DNA of 64,000 bases from Kitasatospora sp. MAA4 (lineage in GTDB: Bacteria > Actinomycetota > Actinomycetes > Streptomycetales > Streptomycetaceae), in NCBI RefSeq assembly GCF_029893355.1, contig NZ_JARZAI010000003.1:186001-250000 (forward strand), written 5' to 3'. Both the position numbers and the translations under genes were made by a program. Of the stretch, positions 8,232-16,156 are shown in pieces (the stretch's first letter is position 1; each line of letters begins with the position of its first letter). Under the pieces are notes generated by a model, which was not told the DNA's origin, did not search any database, and saw nothing but the letters and a program-made list of their open reading frames with translations.

Positions 8232-11147
8232 TTACGCTCCGTCGTCGCACTCCGTGGGAGTGCCGTCGCTGATCGCGTCGTGGATCGTGTCGCGGATGAG
8301 CTCGGCCAGATGCAGGGCGCGCTTCGCGTCGCCGAGTTGGCTGATCTGGGTGCGGCAGCTGAAGCCGTCCGCGAGGACGACGGTGTCCGGGGCGGCGGCG
8401 CGGACCTCGGGCATGAGGACCCGCTCGGCGGCGGCCACCGAGACGTCGTAGTGACCGCGCTCGAAGCCGAAGTTGCCGGCCAGCCCGCAGCAGCCGGAGT
8501 CCAGGACGCGGTTCTCCAGCCCGATCAGCGCCTCGACGCGGCGGTCGGCCTCGGTGCCGAGGACGGCGTGCTGGTGGCAGTGCACCTGGGTGACGGCCTG
8601 GGCCGTGGTGCGGGGGAGTTGGGCCGGCCCGGAGTCCGAGGCGTGTTCGTCGATGAACTCGGCGAAGGTCCGGATCCGTTCGGCCACCGGCCGGCCCTCC
8701 GCGCCGAGCAGCTTCGGGAACTCCTCGCGCAGCGCGGCCGTGCAGCTCGGTTCCAGGCCGACCACCGGAAGGTCGGGCGGCAGGGCGCGCAGGCTCCGCC
8801 GCATCACCCGCCGGGCGGTGCCGAGTTGCCCGGTGGAGACCCAGGTGAGGCCGCAGCAGACCGGGCCGTCCGGCAGCCGGACGGCGTAGCCGAGGTGCTC
8901 CAGGACCTCGACGGCGGCCCGGGCCGGCTCGGGGTCGAGCAGGTTGGTGAAGCTGTCGGGCCACAGGAGCACGGGCCGGGCGCCCGGGCGTTCGGGGCGC
9001 TCGGCGCGGTAGCGGCGGAACCAGTGCTCGAAGGTTTCTTCGGGCAGGGTCGGCAGCTCGCGGCGGGGTTCGATCCCGCCGAGCCGCTTGAGCAGTGCGG
9101 CGGCCCGCGGCGAGCGAAAGAGGCGGTTGGCGACGGCGGGGGCGAGCGAGGCGGCGCGCAGGGTCAGCGGGAGCCAGCCCATCGAGTAGTGCGAGAGCGG
9201 GCGCAGCCGCTTGCGGTAGTGCTGGTGCAGGAACTCGGTCTTGTAGGTCGCCATGTCGACATGGACCGGGCAGTCGCTCGCGCAGCCCTTGCAGCCGAGA
9301 CAGAGGTCGAGTGCCTCGCGGACCTCCTCGGAGCGCCACCCGTCGGTGATCGCCTCGCCGCGCATCATCTCGGAGAGGAGCCGGGCGCGGCCCCGGGTGG
9401 AGTGGCGTTCCTCGCCGGTGGCCATGTAGCTGGGGCACATCACGCCGGTACTGGTGTCGACGCACTTGGCGACGCCGACGCAGCGGTGGACGGCCTTGAG
9501 CAGGCTGCCGTCGTCGTGCTCGTAGGGGAGGGCGAGCGGGAGCAGCTCGCGGCCGGCGAAGCGCAGGTCGGCGTCGAGAGGGCGCGGGTCGACCAGGGCG
9601 CCCGGGTTGAGCAGGTTCGCCGGGTCCCAGATCCGCTTGAACCGGCCGAAGAGGTCGATGATCTCCGGCGGGTACATCCGGGGCAGCAGCTCGGCGCGGG
9701 CCTGCCCGTCGCCGTGCTCCCCGGAGAGCGAACCCCCGTGCGAGACCACCAGGTCGGCGGCCTCCTCCATGAAGGACCGGAACTCCGGGAGCCGCTGGGG
9801 ATCCGTCAGCGGGAAGTCGAGGCGCAGATGCACGCAGCCCTCACCGAAATGCCCGTACGGGACGCCGCGCAGCCCGTGCCGCCCGAGCAGCGACCGCAGG
9901 TCGCGCAGATAGCCGCCGAGCCGCTCGACCGGAACGGCGGAGTCCTCCCAGCCGGGCCAGGCCTCCGAGCCATCGGGAAGCCTGGTGACGATCCCCGCGC
10001 CGGCCTCCCGGATGGACCAGAGCTGGCGCTGCTCGGACGCGTCGGTGACCACCGAGACGGTGGCGCGGGCGGTGCGGCGGACGGCGTCGGCGAGCGCGCG
10101 GGCGGCATCCAGCGCCTCGGCGGGGGTGGCGCCGCCGGCCTCCAGGAAGAGCCAGCAGCCGCCCTCGGGCAGGCGGTCGAGGGCGGCCGGCCGGCGGCCG
10201 GCGCTGACCAGGGCGGCGATCAGGTCGGCGGCCATGCCCTCGACGGTCAGCGGGCGCAGCGGCAGCAGGGCGGGTACGGCGTCGGCGGCGGCCGTCTCGT
10301 CCGGGTAGCCGGCGACCACCAGGGCACGGGCGGCTGGGGCCTCGACCAGCTTGACAGTGGCGCTGAGCAGGATGGCGCAGGTGCCCTCGGTGCCGGCGAG
10401 CGCCCGCGCCAGGTCGTAGCCGCGCTCCGGCAGCAGCGCGTCCAGTGCGTAGCCGGAGGTGCGGCGGGGGAGGTCGGGCATGCCCTGGCGGAGCTGGGAG
10501 AGGTTGCCGGTGGTGAGGTCCTGCAGGGCGCGGTGCAGCTCGCCCTCCCGGCCGGGGAGGTGGCGCAGGCGCTCGCGTTCGGCGGGGGAGAGCGGGCCGG
10601 TGACGGTGAGTTCGGTGCCGTCGGCGAGCAGCAGGTCGAGGGAGTGGAGGTTGTCGGCGGTACGGCCCCAGGCGACGGAGTGGGACCCGCAGGAGTCGTT
10701 GCCGATCATGCCGCCGATGGTGCAGCGGCTGTGCGTGGACGGGTCGGGGCCGAAGCGCAGCCCGTACGGGCGGGCGGCGGTCTGCAGGTCGTCCAGCACC
10801 GTGCCGGGCTCGACCCGGGCGTAGCGGCCGTCCGGGTCGACCGAGAGCACCCGGTTGAGGTGCCGTCGGAAGTCCAGCACCACTGCGCCCGGACCGATCG
10901 CCTGGCCGCCGATACTGGTCCCGGCCCCGCGCGGCACCACGGGCACCCCGAACTCCCGGCACAGCGCCATCGTCGCCCGGACGTCGTCCGTGTCGGCGGG
11001 TTTGACCACGCCGAGTGGCAGGTGCCGGTAGTTGGAGGCGTCCTGGCTGTACACCGCACGCTCGGCCGACCCGAAACGCACCTCGCCCCGGACCGCCGAG
11101 GCGAGGGCGTGGGAGAGTCCGGTCCGGGCGGTCTCCGCCTGCTTCAT
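8232..11147 (-). CDS. FAD-linked oxidase with Fe-S and CCG domains (D-2-hydroxyacid dehydrogenase type)
   Basis: 971-residue fusion. The N-terminal FAD-binding PCMH domain (PRGAGTSIGGQAIG, TIGGMIGNDSCGSHS) and GlcD-like C-terminal oxidase lobe (YGHFGEGCVHLRLDFP, SGEHGDGQ) are followed by a ferredoxin-like domain with Cys clusters CVGVAKCVDTSTGVMCP and CLGCKGCASDCP, then two CCG repeats (VCCGLTW, SGCCGLAGN). This is the layout of YdiJ/DLD-II enzymes that oxidise D-lactate, D-2-hydroxyglutarate or similar 2-hydroxyacids and pass electrons onward. It is the last gene of the kynurenine operon, 55 bases after kynureninase, and ends near the distal attachment repeat. Presence in the same cluster as Lar cofactor genes is suggestive of 2-hydroxyacid chemistry; substrate is not known. 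Confidence 0.88.
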   Translation of the reverse strand: MKQAETARTGLSHALASAVRGEVRFGSAERAVYSQDASNYRHLPLGVVKPADTDDVRATMALCREFGVPVVPRGAGTSIGGQAIGPGAVVLDFRRHLNRVLSVDPDGRYARVEPGTVLDDLQTAARPYGLRFGPDPSTHSRCTIGGMIGNDSCGSHSVAWGRTADNLHSLDLLLADGTELTVTGPLSPAERERLRHLPGREGELHRALQDLTTGNLSQLRQGMPDLPRRTSGYALDALLPERGYDLARALAGTEGTCAILLSATVKLVEAPAARALVVAGYPDETAAADAVPALLPLRPLTVEGMAADLIAALVSAGRRPAALDRLPEGGCWLFLEAGGATPAEALDAARALADAVRRTARATVSVVTDASEQRQLWSIREAGAGIVTRLPDGSEAWPGWEDSAVPVERLGGYLRDLRSLLGRHGLRGVPYGHFGEGCVHLRLDFPLTDPQRLPEFRSFMEEAADLVVSHGGSLSGEHGDGQARAELLPRMYPPEIIDLFGRFKRIWDPANLLNPGALVDPRPLDADLRFAGRELLPLALPYEHDDGSLLKAVHRCVGVAKCVDTSTGVMCPSYMATGEERHSTRGRARLLSEMMRGEAITDGWRSEEVREALDLCLGCKGCASDCPVHVDMATYKTEFLHQHYRKRLRPLSHYSMGWLPLTLRAASLAPAVANRLFRSPRAAALLKRLGGIEPRRELPTLPEETFEHWFRRYRAERPERPGARPVLLWPDSFTNLLDPEPARAAVEVLEHLGYAVRLPDGPVCCGLTWVSTGQLGTARRVMRRSLRALPPDLPVVGLEPSCTAALREEFPKLLGAEGRPVAERIRTFAEFIDEHASDSGPAQLPRTTAQAVTQVHCHQHAVLGTEADRRVEALIGLENRVLDSGCCGLAGNFGFERGHYDVSVAAAERVLMPEVRAAAPDTVVLADGFSCRTQISQLGDAKRALHLAELIRDTIHDAISDGTPTECDDGA

Positions 11148-11202
11148 CTGTTCTCCGGCTGCGCGGTCGGGGCGGGTGGTCTTCGGGGTACGGCCGGGCA
11201 GC

Positions 11203-12465
11203 TCAGGTGACGGTGGTGCGCAACTGGAACCGGTCCTGCCGGTACTCCCCGGTCACCACCACGTCGAGCAGCTGCCGCATCGCGTCGAGGACGTCCCGGT
11301 GCGAAACGTACAGCGCGTTGACACCGAACCGCAGCAGGTCCGGGGCGCGCATGTCGCCGATGACCCCGCGTGCGGTGAGCGCCTGGACCAGTGCGTACGC
11401 GTCGGTGTGACGAAGGGCCACCTGGCTGCCGCGGCGGTCCGGGTCGCGCGGGGTGACGGCGGTGAAGCCGTGGCCGTCCAGAAGGGTGTCGGCGCAGTGG
11501 AGGAGGAAAGCCGTGAGGGACAGGCTCTTGGCCCGGACCTCGGCCATGTCGACGCCGTCGAAGGCGGTGAGCGCGGCTTCCAGGGCCAGCAGCGAGAGGA
11601 TCGGCGGGGTGCCGATCCGGGCCCGGCCGATGCCCTCGACCGGGGCGTAGCCCCCGCTCATGCCGAACGGTTCCGCGTGGCCGTTCCAGCCGGTGAGCGG
11701 GTGGTCGAAGGCCGCCTGGTGGCGGGCGGCGACGTACAGGAAGGCCGGGGCGCCGGGCCCCCCGGACAGGTACTTGTAGCCGCAGCCGACGGCCAGGTCG
11801 GCGCCGATCTCGTCCAGCCGGACGGGGAGCGCGCCGGCGGCGTGGCACAGGTCCCAGAGCATCAGCGCACCCGCTCGCCCGGCCGCGCGGGTGGTCCCGG
11901 CCATGTCGTACAGCTCGCCGGTGCGGTAGTCCACCGGCGTGTACCCGGCGACCGCCACCCGGTCGCCCTGCTCGGCGAGGAACTGCGGCAGCTCCCGGGC
12001 CGGCACCCTGCGGACCTCCAGGCCGAGCAGCCGTGCCACCGAGTCGGCGATGTACTGGTCGGTGGGGAAGTGGTCCGGATCGGTCAGCAGCAGGGGCCGG
12101 CCGGGGCGCAGCCGGGCGGCGGCGACCAGGGCGTTGAACAACTGGACGCTGGTGGAGTCCCCGACCACGGTCTGCCCCGGGGCGGCGCCGATCAGCCGCC
12201 CGACGGCGTCCCCGACCCTCAGCGGGGCCTCCCACCAGGCGTTCTCGTTCCAGGACCGGATCAGGTCGGTGCCCCACTGCCGCCGGACGGCGTCCGCCAG
12301 CACGGGCGGTACCGCCGCGGGCAGCGCCCCGAGGGAGTTGCCGTCCAGGTAGACGACCCCCTCGGGCAGCAGGAAGCGCTCCCGCAGGGGGGCCAGCGGG
12401 TCGGCGGCGTCGAGTGCGGTCGCGTGCGCCGCCAGGGCGTCGCGGGCAGTGGTGGCGGTGGTCAC
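11203..12465 (-). CDS. kynU: Kynureninase
   Basis: 420-residue PLP enzyme that cleaves kynurenine to anthranilate and alanine. Family motifs: YLDGNSLG near the N-terminus, WNENAWWEAPLRVG, DSTSVQLFNAL, and the PLP lysine in VGCGYKYLSGGPGAPAFLYV. The usual DLSHSAG is DLCHAAG here. GTG start at 12465 has GGAGAG upstream. It follows the formamidase-like gene by 27 bases in an operon that also holds tryptophan dioxygenase, so anthranilate from tryptophan is the expected output. Confidence 0.92.
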   Translation of the reverse strand: MTTATTARDALAAHATALDAADPLAPLRERFLLPEGVVYLDGNSLGALPAAVPPVLADAVRRQWGTDLIRSWNENAWWEAPLRVGDAVGRLIGAAPGQTVVGDSTSVQLFNALVAAARLRPGRPLLLTDPDHFPTDQYIADSVARLLGLEVRRVPARELPQFLAEQGDRVAVAGYTPVDYRTGELYDMAGTTRAAGRAGALMLWDLCHAAGALPVRLDEIGADLAVGCGYKYLSGGPGAPAFLYVAARHQAAFDHPLTGWNGHAEPFGMSGGYAPVEGIGRARIGTPPILSLLALEAALTAFDGVDMAEVRAKSLSLTAFLLHCADTLLDGHGFTAVTPRDPDRRGSQVALRHTDAYALVQALTARGVIGDMRAPDLLRFGVNALYVSHRDVLDAMRQLLDVVVTGEYRQDRFQLRTTVT

Positions 12466-12492
12466 CGCAGGCTCTCCTTCTGTTGGTCGGTC

Positions 12493-13296
12493 TTAGGCGT
12501 GGGTCAGACGGGTGAGCATCTCGATGACCGCCTTGCTGGCCTCCGAGCCCGGCTCGATGAGGGTGTAGTGGCCGGTGCCGGGCAGGCTGACGAGTTCGGC
12601 GGTCGGGTGGGCGGCGGCATAGTCCGTGAACTGGTCGAGCGGCACCTCCGGGTCCTCCATGCCGTGCAGGACCACGGTCGGCACCCCGGTGGTGCCCCGG
12701 CCGCGGAGCAGCGTGATCGGGTCCGCGAGCGGCAGGCGGGCCTCGACCTCGTCGGCGCTGCCGAGCAGTTCGAGCGCGGCCCCGTGGCTGAGGTCCTCGC
12801 GTATCGCCCCGGCGAGGTCGGTGACGGGGGCGAGGGCGAGCACCCCGGCGAGGCGGTCGGCGGTGTACCAGGGCGAGTCGGCGGGCAGCAGCCCGCGCGC
12901 CCCGGCCCACAGCGCGAGGTGGCCGCCGGAGCAGTGGCCGACCAGGACGACGGGTCGGCCGGCCGGGATCGTGTCCACCGCCAGCGCGATGTCGTCGAAG
13001 GTGGTGGGGAAGCCACCGGCCCCGCCCGTCCGCCGGTACTCCAGCAGCACGGCGGTGAATCCGTTCTCGGCCAGGTGAGCTGCCAGCGGGGAGAGATGGC
13101 GCCGGTCGTACGGATCGCGCCAGTACCCACCGTGCAGCAGCATGACCAGCGGGGCGTCCGGGTCCTCGGCCGGCCAGAGGTCGTAGACCTGGTCGGGGTG
13201 CTCGCCGTAGGCGTGGTGGAACGGCGGGTCGACCGGGGCCAGGCCGAGAACCCGGTCCTCCTCCTCGGCCGCGGTGGCGGACGTCGTCTCAGACAT
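12493..13296 (-). CDS. kynB: Arylformamidase-like alpha/beta hydrolase with Cys nucleophile position
   Basis: 267-residue alpha/beta hydrolase of the arylformamidase type: oxyanion motif LLHGGYWRDPYDRRHLSPLA and, in place of the expected GHSAGGHLALW, the elbow reads VGHCSGGHLALW. The nucleophile position is therefore Cys, with Ser one residue later; codon TGC is unambiguous in the sequence. The later acid (HGMEDPEVPL) and His (PGTGHYTLIEPG) are present. Position between tryptophan dioxygenase (8-base overlap) and kynureninase argues that it hydrolyses N-formylkynurenine. The Cys swap could slow it or change its chemistry. A second formamidase candidate (cyclase fold) lies at 24883. The symbol is by role, not by fold. 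Confidence 0.8.
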   Translation of the reverse strand: MSETTSATAAEEEDRVLGLAPVDPPFHHAYGEHPDQVYDLWPAEDPDAPLVMLLHGGYWRDPYDRRHLSPLAAHLAENGFTAVLLEYRRTGGAGGFPTTFDDIALAVDTIPAGRPVVLVGHCSGGHLALWAGARGLLPADSPWYTADRLAGVLALAPVTDLAGAIREDLSHGAALELLGSADEVEARLPLADPITLLRGRGTTGVPTVVLHGMEDPEVPLDQFTDYAAAHPTAELVSLPGTGHYTLIEPGSEASKAVIEMLTRLTHA

Positions 13297-14134
13297 AGCT
13301 GCGGGCCGTCCAGATCTCGGGGAACACGGAGCGGGCGGCGCGCTTCTCCAGCCACGCCACCCCGGGTGAACCGCCGCTGCCCACCTTGGAGCCCATCGCT
13401 CGGCGGGTGGCCAGCAGGTGGTCGCTGCGCCAGCGCAGGACCATCTCGCCGACGTTGGTGAGGGCTTCGCCCAGTGCCACCAGCGGGCTGCTCTGCGGCC
13501 CGGCGTAGATCTGCCGCCAGACCTCCTCGACCCCGGCGTCGGGCTCGTACGCCACGGTCACGTCGCGCTCCAGGACGTGCTGCGGTACGGGCAGGCCGCG
13601 GCGGGACAGGTAGTGCAGCACCTCGTCGTACAGCGAGGGCTGGGTGAGCGCCTCCTGGAGTTCCGCGTGGACCCGGGGGTGCCCCCGGTGCGGCTGGATC
13701 ATCGAGCGGGACTTGTCGCCGAGCAGGAACTCGATCCTGCGGTACATCGCCGACTGGAAGCCGGAGGCCTGGCCGAACGCCGAACGGAAGCCGTTGAACT
13801 GGGCCGGGGTCAGCGCCGCGATCGGCCGCCAGGAGTCGTTCAGCGCCTGGTGCGAGCTGAGGCTGCGGCGCAGCGCCTCCATGGCCCGCTCGAAGTCGTC
13901 CTTGAGCAGCGCCTCGCGGGCGGTGTCCCACTCGTGGACCACCAACGTGAACCAGAGTTCCATCACCTGGGTCGTGACCAGGAAGGCCATCTCGCCCGGG
14001 TCGTTGGAGAGCGGGTGCTGAAGAGAGGTCAGCACCGAGGCCTGGACGTAGTCGTCGTACGGCGTCGAACCGTCGAACTCCAGTGTGGGGACGTCGGATT
14101 CGTTGTCTACGGAGGCAACTGCGGTGTCAGTCAT
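13289..14134 (-). CDS. kynA: Tryptophan 2,3-dioxygenase
   Basis: 281-residue haem dioxygenase that opens the indole ring of L-tryptophan to give N-formylkynurenine. Motifs: YDDYVQASVLTSLQHPLS at the N-terminus, HEWDTAR, QFNGFRSAFGQASGFQS (helix lining the haem pocket), and the proximal-His helix WRSDHLLATRRAMGSKVGSGGS. Length agrees with bacterial TDOs. ATG at 14134 has AGGAGA six bases upstream. It begins the kynurenine segment of the operon and is coupled to the formamidase-like gene by an 8-base overlap. Confidence 0.93.
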   Translation of the reverse strand: MTDTAVASVDNESDVPTLEFDGSTPYDDYVQASVLTSLQHPLSNDPGEMAFLVTTQVMELWFTLVVHEWDTAREALLKDDFERAMEALRRSLSSHQALNDSWRPIAALTPAQFNGFRSAFGQASGFQSAMYRRIEFLLGDKSRSMIQPHRGHPRVHAELQEALTQPSLYDEVLHYLSRRGLPVPQHVLERDVTVAYEPDAGVEEVWRQIYAGPQSSPLVALGEALTNVGEMVLRWRSDHLLATRRAMGSKVGSGGSPGVAWLEKRAARSVFPEIWTARSYV

Positions 14135-14191
14135 GGCGTCTCCTCGATTGGGGTCTGCGCCGCTCGTCGGTGGGCGGCGGAGAGGGGTGGC

Positions 14192-14986
14192 TCAGGCCGC
14201 GGCCAGCGCGCGCACGGTCGCCTCGGGGTCGGGGGATCGCATCAGGGTCTCGCCGACCAGCACCGCGTCCGCACCGTCGGCCCGCAGGCGGGTGGCGTCC
14301 GCCGGGGTGCGGACTCCGCTCTCCGCGACCAGCACCCGGCCGGCGCCGATCCGTGGCCGCAGCCGCCCGGTCAGCCCGAGGTCGATACTGAAGTCCCGCA
14401 GATTCCGGTGGTTGACGCCGACGATCCGGGCTCCGGCCGCCAGTGCGACCTCGGCCTCCTCCGCGCTGTGCACCTCGACCAGCACCGACAGCTCCAAGGT
14501 CTCCGCGTACCGGAGGAGTTCGGCGTACCGAGCGGGGTCGAGCGCGGCGATGACCAGCAGCACCGCGTCGGCGCCCAGTGCTCTGGCCTCCGCCACTTGG
14601 TACTCGTCGACGATGAAGTCCTTGCGCAACACCGGGAGTTCGGTGGCGGCCCGGACGGTGGCCAGATCCTCCGGCCGACCGCCGAAACCGGCCTCGTGGG
14701 CGAGCACCGAGAGCGCGGCCGCGCCGCCCGCGGTGTAGCTGCGGGCGAGTTCGGCGGGCCGGTACCGGTCGGTCAGCGGGCCGGCCAGCGGGCTGCGCGG
14801 CTTGAGCTCGGCGATCACGCCGAGCCCGGGGGCCCGCAGCGCGGCGGCCAGATCGCGGGTGGGCGGCGCGGAGGTGATCTGCCGCTCCAGCGCGGCCATC
14901 GGAACCGTGCTGCGGCGTCGCTCGGTCTGCTCCCGGGCTGCGTCGACCAGTTCGGCGAGCAGGTCCGGCGTGGTGCTCGTGGTCAC
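14192..14986 (-). CDS. trpC: Indole-3-glycerol phosphate synthase
   Basis: 264-residue TIM barrel converting CdRP to indole-3-glycerol phosphate. Visible motifs: VIAELKPRSPLAGPL, LRKDFIVDEYQVAEARALGADAVLLV, VGVNHRNLRDFSIDL, VAESGVRTPAD, and the phosphate loop DAVLVGETLMRSPDP. GTG start at 14986 has GAGGAA upstream. A second copy of trpC with trpD, away from a trpE/trpB/trpA set, points to precursor supply within the cluster and not to housekeeping tryptophan synthesis. TrpF, needed between TrpD and TrpC, is not in this window. Confidence 0.92.
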   Translation of the reverse strand: MTTSTTPDLLAELVDAAREQTERRRSTVPMAALERQITSAPPTRDLAAALRAPGLGVIAELKPRSPLAGPLTDRYRPAELARSYTAGGAAALSVLAHEAGFGGRPEDLATVRAATELPVLRKDFIVDEYQVAEARALGADAVLLVIAALDPARYAELLRYAETLELSVLVEVHSAEEAEVALAAGARIVGVNHRNLRDFSIDLGLTGRLRPRIGAGRVLVAESGVRTPADATRLRADGADAVLVGETLMRSPDPEATVRALAAA

Positions 14987-15029
14987 GTGACGTTCCTCGC
15001 GGTAGGGCTCGCAGAGAGATGATGGATGG

Positions 15030-16097
15030 TCATGTCAGAGTCGGAGTCGGCTCGGTGACCTCGTGGGAGACCGCGATCCACTGGTCGAGCAGCCAGGCCG
15101 CCCGTCCGGTGTCGAGGGCGTCGGCGGCCAGCGCCATCCCCTCGTGCCAGTCCTCGGTCCGGCCCGCCGCGCGCAGGGCGGCCGCGGTGTTGAGCAGCAC
15201 GATGTCGCGCCGCGGCCCCTTCTCGCCCGCCAGCAGCCGGCGGACGATGTCGGCGTTCTCGGCCGGCCCGCCGCCGTCGAGGTCCGCCGGCCGCCCGGGA
15301 GCGATCCCGAGTGCCGCCGGGTCCAGCCGGTACGCCCGGCGACGGCCCTGGTGCAGCTCCACGACCTGGGTGGGCGCGCCGATGCTCAGCTCGTCCAGGC
15401 CGTCCTCCGCGTGGAAGACCAGCGCGCGTTCGGTACCGAGCAGGTGCAGGACCTCGGCCATCACCGGCACCATGGCGGGGTCGAAGACGCCGAGGACCTG
15501 GAACCTGGCCCTGGCGGGGTTGCAGAGCGGACCGAGCAGGTTGAACACCGTCCGCACGCCGAGCTCCCGGCGCGTACCGGCGGCGTACCGGAAAGACTCC
15601 TGGAAGACCGGGGCGAACAGGAAGGTGATCCCGGTCCGTTCGAGGCAGCTGGCCGCCTGCTCCGGGCCGAGGTCGATCCGGACCCCGAGTTCCTCCAGGA
15701 CGTCGGCGCTCCCGCAGGCCGAGGAGGCGCTGCGGTTGCCGTGCTTGGCCACCGGTACGCCGCACGCGGCCGCGACGATGGCGGCGCTGGTCGAGATGTT
15801 GAAAGTGCCGCGCCCGTCCCCGCCGGTGCCGCAGGTGTCCAGGACCTGGCCGTCGCCGGGGAGCGGCAGGCCGAAGGCACGGGCCGTGCTGACCAGGCCG
15901 ACCAGCTCCTCGACCCGGGCCCCCTTGACCGAGAGGGCCATCGCGAAGCCGGCGATCTGGACCGGGCTGGCGGAGCCGTCCAGGATGGCCGACATCGCGG
16001 ACTGCGCCTCGGACCGGGTCAGGTCGTGTCCGCAGGCCAGCCGGTGCAGCGCCGTGGTGATGGGCGGTCGCGCGGGGGCGGGAAGCAGCGCACTCAT
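15030..16097 (-). CDS. trpD: Anthranilate phosphoribosyltransferase
   Basis: 355-residue enzyme joining anthranilate to PRPP. Motifs: VLDTCGTGGDGRGTFNIST (PRPP and metal site), AKHGNRSASSACGSADVLEELG, FNLLGPLCNPAR, and VFHAEDGLDELS. ATG at 16097 overlaps the stop of a 20-codon ORF (ATGA) and has GGAG about twelve bases upstream. Anthranilate made by the kynureninase of the same operon could feed it directly, which would be an unusual salvage loop. Confidence 0.92.
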   Translation of the reverse strand: MSALLPAPARPPITTALHRLACGHDLTRSEAQSAMSAILDGSASPVQIAGFAMALSVKGARVEELVGLVSTARAFGLPLPGDGQVLDTCGTGGDGRGTFNISTSAAIVAAACGVPVAKHGNRSASSACGSADVLEELGVRIDLGPEQAASCLERTGITFLFAPVFQESFRYAAGTRRELGVRTVFNLLGPLCNPARARFQVLGVFDPAMVPVMAEVLHLLGTERALVFHAEDGLDELSIGAPTQVVELHQGRRRAYRLDPAALGIAPGRPADLDGGGPAENADIVRRLLAGEKGPRRDIVLLNTAAALRAAGRTEDWHEGMALAADALDTGRAAWLLDQWIAVSHEVTEPTPTLT

Positions 16098-16156
16098 CGG
16101 GGTGGTGTCTCCAGGGAGTCGGTGATCTCTGCGGGCAGGGTGGAGTAGCCGGTCAT
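16094..16156 (-). CDS. 20-residue ORF coupled between MATE and trpD
   Basis: Reads MTGYSTLPAEITDSLETPPR. Its ATG overlaps the MATE stop (ATGA) and its own stop overlaps the trpD start (ATGA), with GGGGAGA six bases before its ATG. Both overlaps are exact, which is more than chance would usually give in such a short gap. It may be a real peptide, or only a relay that couples trpD translation to the exporter gene. No similarity recognised. Confidence 0.5.
   Translation of the reverse strand: MTGYSTLPAEITDSLETPPR

Noticed and set aside
8088..11210. 1040-codon rightward open frame
   Set aside because: Shadow of the flavin/Fe-S dehydrogenase on the other strand; low-complexity Gly/Ala/Arg/Val translation and no domain.
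11032..13461. 809-codon rightward open frame
   Set aside because: Antisense to kynureninase and the formamidase-like gene, which have clear motifs; typical of high-GC shadow frames.
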